Assembly (NCBI GenBank): GCA_028583415.1
Contig: CM053269.1
Location: forward strand, 39,421,016-39,485,015
Reading direction: 5' to 3'
Length of the DNA: 64,000 nucleotides
Origin: Protea cynaroides
Lineage: Eukaryota; Streptophyta; Magnoliopsida; Proteales; Proteaceae
Shown in pieces: positions 45,142-56,579 of the stretch. Position numbers and translations under genes: made by a program. Below the pieces are notes generated by a model that had not been told where the DNA came from, did no database searches, and saw only the letters and a program-made list of their open reading frames with translations. Position 1 is the stretch's first letter; each line of letters starts with the position of its first letter.

Positions 45142-47475
45142 TATAAGACCTGTATCGAACTAATCGATCTTACCACCTTTGTACCAGGTCTACCTAACAT
45201 GGTCGAGCCAAATGGACCAAGTGCGTAAAGAAAATAGCGAAACCAGGTACTAAACTGACCCAAAAATAGTTAATTGGAGGGCAGGGTCGCATACCTAGAT
45301 AGGCAGGGTCGACCCCACCTCACTAAGAAGTCAGACCCCTGATATATTAATTGGGGGTCAGACAACTTAGAACTGAGGGTCAACGGGATCTCCGACCCCC
45401 TCATCGACCCCCTGTTTGCCGACAGAAACCACAAATAGGAAACTTTCCAAATTTTATTGGGATTCCTTCCTAATCTCAATGGGACTTATTTTGGGAGATT
45501 CTACTCTATAAATAGGACGTCCCTAAGCCTCTTTCACTCCTTTTGAAACCCTAATTGAAAGTGAGAGAAAGAGAAGAGAAGGAGAAGAGAAGGAAAGTTG
45601 GAGAAGAAGACCAAAGTGAAGAATTCAGAGAAACCTCTGAATTTCAGCAAACCTAAGGTATGGGTACATTTTCATTGATGATCTAAGACCTTAGAATAGT
45701 TCATGAAGATGGTATGGTCTAGGAGAAACCCAAATCATACATCCATGGGAAGATTTCAATGAAATCCATGGAGAAATCATGGTAGGGAAAGTAAGGAAGA
45801 AACCAAGAGTTCTAAGCCATAGAACAAACATAGAATGGATTGTGGAAGTAAGCCATAGGACCCAAACATGAAAGAATGGACTGTAGAATGATATTCTCGA
45901 CTCAACCCACGGGGGGTCGCACGTGGGGTCGATTGGGAATCAACCCTACCAGACCACAGGATCGACCCTCAGTATTCGAAAAGTCCAGGAAAGGGGTGGT
46001 CGCACCCAGGGTCGATGGAACATCCGACCCTGGCATCGACCCTACCCTGGGGGTCGCAGTAAACTGCTACCCTACCTGCGACCCACCCTGCGACCCTCGC
46101 TTAAAAACAAGCCTAAAATTGTCAGAATGACTTCTAACTAAAATCTATCGACTTGTTAGGTTTTCCTATTGATATAAAAGTAGTTTTTAAAGCTTGAAGA
46201 GGATCTACATTCAAGTAAAGGTGAGGGAACAAGACCTAAACTAATTGGTTAATAATAAACTGTTTTTACTATTCTTAAGTCCAATGCCATGACTGATTCC
46301 ATGCGTGTATGCTTGTAATGTGCATTCAACATGTCATCCAATATTCCTGCTATTAATGTTCATGCGTATTTAATTCTATTTTGTTTATAACATGATGATG
46401 ATGATGATGATAGGAATAGATATGTGAATATATGTGTGTGGTTAGTGTGCTTGATGCCAGTGGAGTATCAAGGGGAGGAATGTGACATTGTGGTTCAGTC
46501 TGGTCACTAGACTCTAGCTCTATCTCTACTCAAGTCTTGTCCACTGACATCGTCATATCGCCATTACCTTAGCAGAACTATTACGTCGTAGGGTATCAGG
46601 GGAGGTGGTCTTGGACCGTGTAGTCTTCGACTCTGTTGGGGGGCCTTAGCTCTATCTCTATGGACGTATTGAGGGATGTTGGGGTGAGGCCATAGGTACA
46701 CTATTTGACATTAGGATTGGTTAGTTGCGAGCCCAGTTTGCGAGCCCTCGCCAGCAAGGGCTTACGTGTTAGTATGGGTAGAGTATCAGGGGAAGTGTGA
46801 TGCGGTGTGGTCCTAAGCACTTTAGCTCTATCTCTATTCCATAGTGAGTGCATGTGGGACGACAATAAACGTTAACCTTTGGGCGGCTTCACACACTCAT
46901 GTATAGAGGTGAGGCGGCCATCGAACCTTTCTATAGCACCTTGCAAACTTATATACCAGACCACAGATATAAATTGAATGCATGCATATGTTTGTTGCAT
47001 TGTTTTGTTTACTCACTGAGCCGTGATGTGTGCTCACCCTTTTCGACCTCGAATATTTTTAGTTGATGATGCAGGTACCATGGTGAAAGACTATATGAAT
47101 GCTTCTGCGTATAGGCACATTGCTGCGATGGAAGCTGAAGACTTAATGGAGACGCATGACTCCTCATGCGAGTGTAACTCATGCGTTTTCGCTTAGATTT
47201 TTATTTGAATTATTAAGGAAATATAATTGATATTTTATTTACTTATGTCTCAATTGATATAACATAATTTGATATTTAATTATTGATTATCACAGTTAGA
47301 TTCCTCAGTTCACTTAATATTAAGACTTTCGCTATTGTGTATTTATTCTGATTATGGTTGTGGATGTGTATGGTTTAATTTCAACGGACATATCCTATTA
47401 GAGATCCTGGTTGAACCGTTGGTTTATTAGCGGTTCATCACACCATTCTGAATAGTACGGAATTGGGGTGTGACA
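45142..47475 (+). mobile_element. Solo LTR of a second Tekay-like subfamily
   Basis: 2334 bp, TATAAGACCTGTATCG (first G of TG changed to A) to GGGTGTGACA, with a perfect 5-bp duplication AGCAC (45137-45141 and 47476-47480). Its U3 has GGGTCG/CGACCC clusters (45283-45420, 45903-46095) and a CTATAAATAG TATA box near 45508, like LTRs no. 1-3 and unlike its host element. The R-U5 part resembles both groups. Confidence 0.92.
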
Positions 47476-47480
47476 AGCAC

Positions 47481-48042
47481 TATGCGGATAACTGACGTCG
47501 AGATCTAGAGTTTGCAGTGGGTGACAAGGTATTCTTGAAGATATCACCTGTGCGAGGTCTGAAACGATTTGGTAAGAAGGGGAAGCTATGCCCTAGGTAC
47601 GTGGGACCATACGAGATTTTGACCAGGCGTGGTAATGTGGCATATCAACTGGCTTTGCCACCATCCATGTCAAGCATTCATGACGTGTTCCATGTATCAT
47701 TATTGAAGAAGTATGTCAGGGATCCGTCGCACATCTTGACAGTAGACCCACCAGACTTGACAGAGGACTTGACATTTGAAGTAGTACCTGTGATGCTCAC
47801 AAGATGAAAGGTACAACATCTTCGAAGCAAGGATATCCACTATGTGAAAGTGCATTAGAAGAGCCAAGATGTAGAAGAAATTACTTGGGAGGAAGAGAAC
47901 ACAATGAGAAAGGAATACCCTAACATTTTCAATAATCAAGGTACGTTCAAATTTCGAGGCCAAAATTTCTTTTAAGGGTGAGGGAGTTCTGAAACCTACA
48001 TGCAAATTTTGGGGACGAAATTTCTTTTAAGGGTGGGGGAGT
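47481..48042 (+). pseudogene. Integrase C-terminus and chromodomain of pol
   Basis: Continues the integrase after the solo LTR: RRDLEFAVGDKVFLKISPV, RYVGPYEILTRRGNVAYQL and VFHVSLLKKYVRDPSHIL, then a frameshift near 47800 and a chromodomain-like IHYVKVH, EEITWEEENTM. Chromodomains of this class are thought to guide integration to histone-marked chromatin. A polypurine tract follows. Confidence 0.82.
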
Positions 48043-50370
48043 TGTAAGACCCGCACTCCATGAACCCGATCTAAACCTTGATTTCATGTCGTAATAGGTC
48101 TTCCAATCATTATCGGGCCAGACGGGACGAGCGGATGACAACCAGGTATGAAATCGGACCAATCAGACCAAAATAAGTATGAAATCAGTCATACCGGTCG
48201 ATGGTACCAGTCTTAGCATGGCTACCGATCGACCGGTATAGTCAGCAGACTATCAAGATCTGGAACCGGATCTCTACGGGTCCTACTTTCCAAATTTCGA
48301 ACCCTAGGACTTTCCTAATCCTAGAAGGCTTCTTAAACCTAAACCTAGCCTATATAAACCCCTCTAAACCTCCTAGAATCCCTTCCATTGATCCTCACAA
48401 ACCCTAGAAAGGAGAAAGAGGCTGAAGAAGGAGGAGAAGCTAGGAAAAGCCGATATTATCGTTCGACGAAGAATAACTCACCGCAAATCAACGGTAAGTG
48501 CTTGAACCTTCCTTTACTTTATGAACTCTTATAGGGTTGATTATTGTTGAATCAATTCCATGCAAAGCATGTATTGATCTAAAACCCTATCTTGCCAATA
48601 AACCCTACTTTTTCGTCAAACCCTAATTTAATCGATAAACCTTAGATTCGAGTTCTAGGATGAATACCATCAAAACTAGGACTTGAATGAAGTTGGAAAC
48701 AACTCTAACTCAATGCTCAGACCTAGATTGTGTAGGAGAAACCCTAGAATCAATAGGGGATGACCGACGGCAGTCAAGAAACCAAGTGTATGGTCTTCCG
48801 GAGACATACCGGGCGACCATACCGGTCGCACCATATGCGACCGGTACCGCGACCGGTACCTCTCGGGGAGTGGCCTGTGGGGACCGGCTGACCATACCGA
48901 TCGCAAGTTTTCCCCACAGAGCTGCGATCTGTATATGTGACCGGTCAGCCCTGTGAGATGTGCTTTTTCCATCGTTGGTTTTTCGACCAACGTAATCCTA
49001 TTATAATTAAACCCTAATATTGTATAGGACTTTGTGATAGTACGTTTGGATCTTGCGACGTGGAGCAAGCTATTAAACGAGCGTCAGATAAGGGAATCAG
49101 ACCTAAACCCTAATAATCTAATGGACAGTAAACTGTTGTTAATAACAATGACTCTGTGGATTGATGTTTGTGCATATTCGCATGTCATTCTTTACTTTCA
49201 GTTATTATTATTGTTCATGCATACTCGCTATGCTAGGATGTGATTGTTAGGCATGTGATTGTTTTCATTGGTGTGTGGAATGGGAAGGGCCTGGGGTCTG
49301 GGATCATTCCTCACACTAGCACCTTTTTATAGTATTCTATCTTAGCATGCTTAGTGCGGGTAGGGCATCAGGGGGAGGACGTGGTACTGTGGTCTCCGGC
49401 CTGGCCACCAGACTCTAGCTCTATCTCTATGCCGTAGGGAGCTATGTTGGGATAGGATCTACCTTGCATATTGTTCTGTCTTAGTATGCTTGGTGCAGGT
49501 AGGGCATCAGGGGGAGGACGTGGCACTGTGGTCTCCGGCCTGGCCACCAGACTCTAGCTCTATCTCTATGTCGTAGGGAGCTGTGCTGGGATAGGGCCTA
49601 CTGTGATGACATATAGGATTGGTTAGTTACGAGCCTAGTTTACAAGCCCTCGCCAACAGGGGCTTACGTGTTGGTATGGGTGGAGCATCAGGGGAGGTGT
49701 GTGGATGCCTTAGCTCTATCTCCCATGGTGGGTGCATGTGGGTTGGCAACGGTGTGATCTACTGGGCGATGCCACACACTCGTGTATAGAGGTGCGGTGG
49801 CCGCCAATCCTTTCTATAGCACAATGCAAACTTAAACCAGACCATGATATAATATGATTGTTACTCATGCATATGAATGTTACACTGTCTGATTGTCTTA
49901 CTGAGCTAAGTTGTGAGCTCACCCTTGTGTATACACCATTTTTAGATATTGATGCAGGTTACACGGTGGATGACTACATGAAGGCGCCGGCATATGGAGG
50001 CGTGGCTGCCCTGGATGTGTGAGCAGGAGAGGGCGAGCATGACGCTTCATGCGAGTGCCCTTTCTGCGTGTACCTTTCGGATTTGATATTATTTTATTTA
50101 TTTTAATTATTTTCAGTTGGAATGAAGTTGATGTAAAGATATTATTTAAGTTTTGGGTTATTTAAATAATTGAATATTTTATTTAAATTTATCAATAGAT
50201 TACTCAGTTCATTTTATTAAAAATTTTCGCTGTATTTATTATTATTCTGATTGTGGTTATGTGCAATGGTTTGTATGAGTGGACACGGTCTTATTGAGAT
50301 CCTGGTGTGAGCCGTTGGTTTAGTGATGGTTCACTCACACTTCTAGTTCAGCCGAAATTGGGGTGTGACA
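48043..50370 (+). repeat. 3' LTR of the 14.4-kb element
   Basis: 2328 bp, colinear with 36003-38336 with only scattered substitutions and small indels, so the insertion is fairly young relative to the other elements here. Carries the same motif array (48808-48950). Confidence 0.9.
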
Positions 50371-50979
50371 TATAGTCCCTCTTTTTGGGTGATTGTCCCT
50401 CTTTGGGCGACTGATCCTTCTTTGGGTGACATATAGTCCCTCTTTTGGGTGATTGTCCTTCTTTGGGTGACCATAGTCCCTATTCTGTGCAACTGGCGTC
50501 CCTCTTTTGGTGACATGGCCTCTTTTTTTTTCTTTTTTTTTAAAGGGTTATTATGAGAGGGAACCTGGAGCTCTGATACCATGTCAAGTTTTCGACTCAA
50601 AAGTTCGAACTAGTAAGTGGAGGGACTCTCCATATATAAGACTATAGGCTTCCAATTCAATACTCCCCCTCACATGTAACCCCACCATTAGGTGGTGCAT
50701 ATGTGGTAGTATATGTGGTATTACATGACACTTTTCAGGTGAATGGTCCCTCTTTTGGGTGATTGTCCCTCTTCGAGTGACCATAGTCCCTCTTTTGTGC
50801 ATCTTGTGTCCCTCTTTCGGTGACATGGCCTCTTTTTTTAGGATTATTATGAGAGGGAATCTGGAGCTCTGATGCCATGTCAAGTTTCCAACTCAAAAGT
50901 TCAAAGTAGTAAATGGAGAGACTCTCTATATATAAGACTACAGGATTTCAATCTCATTAGCAATGTGGGACTATTCTCA

Positions 50980-51412
50980 ATAACCCCCCCCCCCCCCCCC
51001 CCCCCGCCCGGCATTATTTTAAGGCACAATTTATATGACAAGAGAGTCATACCCACATCCTCCAAGGTGCCTGCACTTAACTGGTATCAACAACCAACAA
51101 GGCTAAGCAATAATTCACCATCTTTGTTATTTGGTTGAAGTAATGTCCATAGTTACAAGTGACAAATCAACTACCCCTTTATACAGATAGTAGTTAAATT
51201 TAAGATTTTGTTTCCTGTAAATAGACAGTTATTTCAGATTTGGAACTTTCACAACTACAGTTGCATAAAAGGAGGAATTTAAAAGAACAGAAACTAAATC
51301 CTCCATCAAGCCAAGTTGCAAAGAACCTGCCTAAGCCATTAGTAACTTTTATAGGCAAACTGATATTCATAGTTTACAACATAATGATGAAGATCATTCT
51401 CATATATATGAT
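50980..51412. other. 3' flank of CPT-B, poly-C tract at start
   Basis: A C-run of more than 20 (50985-51005), then DNA homologous to 1350-1758 of unit A. No gene. Confidence 0.6.
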
Positions 51413-51973
51413 TTATGATTCTCGTCCACCATATCTTCTTTGCCTTTGTTGAAATGAACGTAGTACATTTACAAAGTCAGCTTTTCAAAAATCAGACCAG
51501 AGTGATTTTACAAAGGCAAGTTCAGTGTAGGCCAACTGCCATAGCAAAAAGTTGCTGATCCTTTGTTCTCCACTAGTACGGATAAGTAGATCAGGGTGAG
51601 GAAATTTGCTGCAGTTTGTTTCCAGTTCTTGTTCGATTATGGCTTCAGTAATGTCATTTGGTTGAATCACACCATCCTTTGTTTTCTCAGCAATGCTTTT
51701 GCATTCTTCAACTATGTCATACTGCCCACTATAGCTGAGTGCAAAAATCAGTTGGAGTCCTGAGTTGTTCCTTGTGATATCTTCAACTTCAGTTTTCAGC
51801 TTCTGCAGGGACTTTGGGAGCTTCTTGGAATCTCCAATTACAGATATTCGAACATTTTGTCTGCCACAAACAAATGAGTTCTTATCAACAAAACTCCCTT
51901 AGAGGGTTCCAGGTGTTAAGAATTAACAACGCCAAAATAGCAAAGAAAGATCGAAAGAAAATCGCACACAATG

Positions 51974-52013
51974 AATACAATGATTGTTAACCAAAAAAAA
52001 TAATACAATGATT
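51974..52013 (+). mobile_element. LINE stub S5 (16-bp insert, 12-bp perfect TSD)
   Basis: AATACAATGATT at 51974-51985 and 52002-52013, separated by GTTAACC plus eight A and a T. CPT-A and CPT-C introns have a single AACACAATGATTTTA here. It lies in CPT-B intron 2. Confidence 0.8.
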
Positions 52014-53541
52014 TTATGTGATTTACCCAAGATGGGCTACCCTTCACTGTAGAAAGATCAACAGCTTCCACTATTCTACTGAAGAAATTGCAAACCCTCA
52101 TGGCTCCTTGTGAGATAACACCCTATATATAGCCTTTAAAAATGCATTTCAATATAGAGAAACCTTAAACTTTAAAAATACAAAACTTTTTCTTTTTTAT
52201 TTTTTTTTATTTTTTTTTATTTTTTTTTGAGATATATAATAAAACTTCCCTTTGTTAGTGGAAGAGACTAGTACTCTCGGGTCAAGATCGTCTGTAGTAT
52301 TTTAGAGTAGCTGAGTTGATTCTGGTCATTGGGAGTGCATCAAGATACATGATCGATGTCCTCTCAATGGTCAAGATCAATTCTGCCATAACAAAGTGCC
52401 ACTGACGATATTTTCACAGTACTTTCTCAAGTAAATTGTAACCAGGCTTCACCTTCAACATGAGGGCCACAGGGGATGAAAAGTCAAATAACAATGATGA
52501 TGATGAACAATGTTTAAACCTATGATGAAAGCAGCCATTAAAAAATCCAGCTACCAGTGACATGCAGTAGTTTGATCAGATTCACATCCAAGAAACGGTC
52601 TCAAACCTAGACCGGTCAGCTCCAAGAACCACCAGTTGAACACTCAACCCGCTTGACCAATATAAGGCGAGAACCAGCTGGTCCATGCACTACCCTGATG
52701 ACAAAAAATTATTTCTTGTTCATATACTTCGACAAAAACCCTTTTCCCAGTGCTATACAAAAACATCACTGATATAGTTAGTGAGTAGTGAGAAGCGGAA
52801 CACTCATGTGAACTGGGAAGAGCATCAGAAAAGAAAAACTAAGGTACAGCCCTTGGACACATGCCCTTCTACCACCACATTTTCTGCCTCTCAACTGCTG
52901 GTCACAATGAAGGATCTCAAGAGAATTTTAGTAAGTAATACTACATGAACTTAATCAAGTAGCTTAACAACCGAAATAGACAAGTACTTCATAGAACCTA
53001 AATATCTTTTTTTTATAATCCGTCACACATATGTTTTTGTTTGGTATGTATTCTTAGAATGTATTCTCAGAAAGTCATTCTCAAAATGAATAATGCATTC
53101 TTAAAATAAAATAAAAATAGTCCATTCAGAAGTACCTCATGAACTTTTTGAGCTCTTCCTTCAATTCCCACTCGAACAAGTTCATCAATATATCAACCTC
53201 CAGCTGTAACAAAACCATTACCCAAAAACATAAGAGATGAGTAGTTTCATTCCATATAAATGAATAAAAGAAACTATTAGAAACAACAGACTTTAGGGCG
53301 AAGCCAGTTTTCAGTTGAGAAAGCAAAAACAGTTAGAACCCTAATCCCCCATTGGCAGGAGATATCAATGAGGTCTGTCAAAGCCCTAAGACCATCTTTG
53401 TGACAGAATGACGTAGGCAAGTTTCTCTGCCTGGCCCACCTCCAGTTACCATCCATGATCACCGCCACATGCTTAGGCATCAATTCAGGCCGAAGCTCAC
53501 TCGGCAACAACCGCTCCGCCTCTGCTGTAGTAGTAGTAGGT

Positions 53542-53749
53542 GGATCCGCATTCTGTCATCGGTGGTTCTGGGAGAACAGTGGCAACTCTGCCTGGCCGCA
53601 CCTCTTGTTAACCAATCCATGTATCACCGCCACAAGCTAGGCATCGGTCGTCAGGCCGGGGCTCGGATTCACCCGAGAACCATGTGGCAGTCATCCGAGA
53701 TAGATTACCGTATCCTCCCAAAATCACTGAAAAGAGACGATGTGAATCC
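53542..53749. mobile_element. MULE-type foldback MITE, copy M4, inside CPT-B exon 1
   Basis: 208 bp, GGATCCGCATTCTGTC to GACGATGTGAATCC, flanked by GTAGTAGGT (53533-53541) and GTAGTAGTA (53750-53758). The target is the poly-Thr (ACT)n codon run of exon 1. Inner CTCGGATTCACCCGAGA is shared with M5. Confidence 0.85.
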
Positions 53750-53802
53750 GTAGTAGTAGTCCCTTCTCCTCCAAAAACCGCATCAGCTGTAGTCCAACTT
53801 GC

Positions 53803-53859
53803 AAAAATGCTATACTTTTTTTTTGGGTAAATTCAAAAGAAAAAAAAAATGCGATACTT
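53803..53859 (-). mobile_element. LINE stub S6 (27-bp insert) inside CPT-B exon 1
   Basis: AAAAATGCTATACTT (53803-53817) and AAAAATGCGATACTT (53845-53859) flank a T-run followed by GGGTAAATTC. On the minus strand that reads GAATTTACCC plus poly(A). Confidence 0.75.
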
Positions 53860-54041
53860 ATTAGAAGGGAATGCTCTTGAGCGGTTTCTAACTCTACAGA
53901 GACATGAAGCTGGTTTTGGGTTGAAGTGAGAGAAAATTCTATTATTGATTGTGGAAAGTCGAAGTTGCAGACATCATTTTTGCACAGTTAGGCTAGGAGA
54001 CTTTAGTACTTTCGGAGGAAATCGGAAACCTGATATTTATA

Positions 54042-54548
54042 TTCAACTTTGTGGAAATAATAGTAGATTCCAAAACTGAACAACTTTGTTTCCCTTAATG
54101 AAAAAATGAAAATAGTTTATCTGCATGTACTTGTATCATTCTTCGGATTTCATCATCGTTTATATCTAGTGGGTCCCACATTCTAGAGATGGATCCCACA
54201 TCATATTGACGGTGATGGATCCTATGAAGAATACATGTACATACAGATGATCCGAACTCAACTCACATCATGCAGCTTTGTGGAGCCAAAAAAAAAGCAA
54301 TAGAATAATGGTGGTGGCCGGTTCCTCTCTCCACATACGTTCACACTGCATGTCCATGTACAGTGTAGGCCCTGAAAGAGTCCACTCGGCCCAGCCATCG
54401 GGTTTGGGGCCAAGCTTAGTACATTTCTTAGGTGTCGAGCCATGGGTGTCAACTAGGTATACAGAACAGTAATGGTATGGAAAAGTAGAACCGAAGCCCG
54501 TATGGTATGATATTGAATTTGTCATTACATACCGTATATCGAAATCAT
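54042..54548. other. 5' flank of CPT-B
   Basis: Unit-conserved blocks GCAGCTTTGTGGAGCC (54272) and GGGGCCAAGCTTAGTA (54406). No gene. Confidence 0.6.
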
Positions 54549-55248
54549 ATTATAAATGTTGCTATAACAAGGGTTTGTTATTTTTCCAAATGTAAAAAGA
54601 ATTTATTCTGGTACATGGGCAGATGATGTGTGCATTCCAACCGTTGGATAGAAAGAACATGATCTAGATTACCGACATGTCAAATTTCAAACTCTAATTA
54701 ATTAAATACCCCTCATGTATTGGCATGCATCCCGTGTATGTTCATGCGTGTGTACGAGAACTTTAAACATTACCATAACATTCACAAAGTTTGAATGGGT
54801 TTAATTAAAAATAAACAGTAAAAATGAATGGTCTACATTTATTTTGTTACATTTCTAAACATAACAAACCCTTATTACTATAACAACGTCTCAAATATAT
54901 ATATATAGGGTTGTTGTTATTGTAAGAATGGTTTGTTACGTTTGGAAATGTGACAAAATAAATGTAGACCATTCATTTTACTATTTTTTTTTTTAATCTA
55001 ACCCATTCAAATTTGGAGAGTGTTATAGTAATGTTTAAAGTACTCGTACATATGCATGGACATACACGAGATGCATGCCAATACATAGGGGGTATTTGAT
55101 TGAATTAGAGTTTGAAATTCAACATGTGGGTAATCTAGACTATGTTCTTTCTATCCAACGATTGGAATGGACACATCATCTGCCTATGTAGCAGAATAGA
55201 TTCCTTGTGACATTTGAAAAAATAACAAACCTTTGTTACAATAATATT
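54549..55248. mobile_element. 700-bp foldback element (about 340-bp arms)
   Basis: Long imperfect inverted repeat centred near 54899. The left arm has GCAGATGATGTGTGCATTCC, AAATGAATGGTCTACATTT and CATAACAAACCC; the right arm has their complements in reverse order (AAATGTAGACCATTCATTT, GGAATGGACACATCATCTGC). No coding frame. It is absent from units A and C. A target duplication could not be fixed. Confidence 0.8.
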
Positions 55249-55251
55249 TTC

Positions 55252-55254
<3 letters not shown>

Positions 55255-55324
<70 letters not shown>
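55255..55324. repeat. (TA)n microsatellite upstream of CPT-B
   Basis: About 35 TA repeats, positional counterpart of 5957-6036. Confidence 0.95.
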
Positions 55325-55326
<2 letters not shown>

Positions 55327-56579
55327 AAACTGTATATACATCTAAATAAAAACCATACCGAGCTGTAAAATAATGGTATGACAAATTGGAACTTGCCCTA
55401 GTGTACCCAACTTTATCTAATAACGTAAGGGTTGACACCCCATTTGCGTGGTTGTGCCAGGGTTCAAGAGAACGTGTTTGATCGGGCCGAATGGGCTAAT
55501 GAAACACCAACAATTGGTTTACACGTTCAAAAACCGTTTCAATCATGCAGACTCGGAGCCGATCCTGCTTGGCCGATCCTAATCCCGATCCCTCAAACCT
55601 GCTTGTGCCATCTTTCCATTGGTCTTCTTTGTGATAACATATTTTTTATTTATTTATTACAAAAAAAATCTAGCATGTGGTGATCTAGAAGTAAATCAGC
55701 ATTCCACATTATAGTTCCTTGGGAGCACTGTTTTGTAATCAGACTAAGGGTATTAAACAATGTTGTTTTAGTTTCGATTTGATGTGTAATGAGTATGACC
55801 AAACTGAACTATTCATTAAATGGTTACAAAATGCTTACAATTCGGTTATAAATGGTTTTGTTGCCGGAAGGGAGAGGAAGAGAGTTACAACCAAGGGAGA
55901 GGGAAAGCATATGAAAGTGGATTTAAATATAGAAATATGCCATGTGAAAAATAAAAAAATAAATTTATTTTTACAAATATAAACATTTAGCACTAAGGGA
56001 TTAAAATAAATATTTAGTCGGATTACACATATTTATTTTTTAAATCAGAATCTAACAGTTTAATAATCGATTTTATAATTTTGATTTAAATGGTTCGACT
56101 TGATTTTGGTACACGATTCAGTTTCATTGTTGACACCCTTAAATCAGAATAAGGTTACTGATTCCAATTCCATTTGAAATTGATTGGAATCCATTGGGGT
56201 TGTCTGGTAATCAATCAATTTTCAATAGAATCAACCTGAACACTAAAATTGATTTGGAATTGGGGTGATTTGGAATTGGGAATAGCGATTCTTTAAGAAG
56301 AATCCATTATTGATTGTGTGGAAGTTGCAAGAAAAGTATTTAACATGGTTAGGTTGGTATTAGATTATTAACTCCATTAGGACTTAGGGATGAATTCTCA
56401 AACCTGCAATTCAACTTTGCGTGGAAGTAATAGGACCCAGATTCTCTCCTATGTGGCCCGGTTCGGTCAATCATTCATTGAACTGGTTGGAAAGATGGAC
56501 ACCTATGCCAATACATTCTAGCCTGTTCAGTGGATGACTGACAAACTCAACCTAGAAGAGGATTTTTTCCAAAATTCTA
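55325..56579. other. Far 5' flank of CPT-B unit
   Basis: Unit-conserved blocks, including GGGTTCAAGAG (55461), ATCCCTCAAACCTG (55588), a TTGATGTGTAATRAATAT block at 55779 shared with 62514 in unit C, and a GCCGGAAGGGAGA block (55862, 62600). No gene recognised. Confidence 0.55.

Larger units (their letters stand above)
36003..50370 (+). mobile_element. Complete 14.4-kb Tekay-like Ty3/gypsy element (degenerate)
   Basis: LTRs 36003-38336 (2334 bp) and 48043-50370 (2328 bp), TGTAAGACCCGCACTC to GTGTGACA, flanked by a perfect TATAG duplication (35998-36002 and 50371-50375). PBS TGGTATCAGAGC at 38340-38351; polypurine GGGTGGGGGA just before the right LTR. Order: antisense accessory ORF, gag, protease, RT, RNase H, integrase, chromodomain. 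The chromodomain and RT motifs place it in the chromovirus branch, most like Tekay/Del. At least eight in-frame stops, mostly explicable by C-to-T/G-to-A change (CGA to TGA, TGG to TAG/TGA), fit decay under cytosine methylation. A 2334-bp solo LTR sits between integrase and chromodomain. Confidence 0.9.
35713..50979 (-). mobile_element. TRIM tandem array (three LTRs) split by a gypsy element
   Basis: LTR copies at 35713-35814, 50582-50660 (3'-trimmed) and 50878-50979 are separated by two TRIM interiors with PBS sequences left of the second and third LTRs (near 50570 and 50866). The first interior is cut at 36002/50371 by the 14.4-kb Tekay-like element. A poly-C run (50985-51005) follows the last LTR. 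LTR sharing between neighbours is known for TRIM families. Confidence 0.8.
51413..53977 (-). pseudogene. CPT: CPT-B: cis-prenyltransferase pseudogene
   Basis: Same three-exon plan as CPT-A and CPT-C. Exon 3 is 51860-51413 (448 bp), exon 2 is 53203-53136 (68 bp), and exon 1 runs from 53977 down to 53292. Family motifs remain: HVAVIMDGN, FAFSTENW, LIRTSGEQR, FLLWQLAYTE. Lesions: CT deleted after the first three codons (frameshift); a 27-bp LINE stub at 53818-53844; a 208-bp MITE at 53542-53749; a GGA-to-TGA stop in exon 3 (51485-51487) after LWSDF; Trp in place of Gly after MDGN; and KDGL/ISC changes in the GHRAGV and LCCKW blocks. Splice sites and TATA box are still intact, so a transcript is possible but not a full enzyme. 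Confidence 0.9.
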
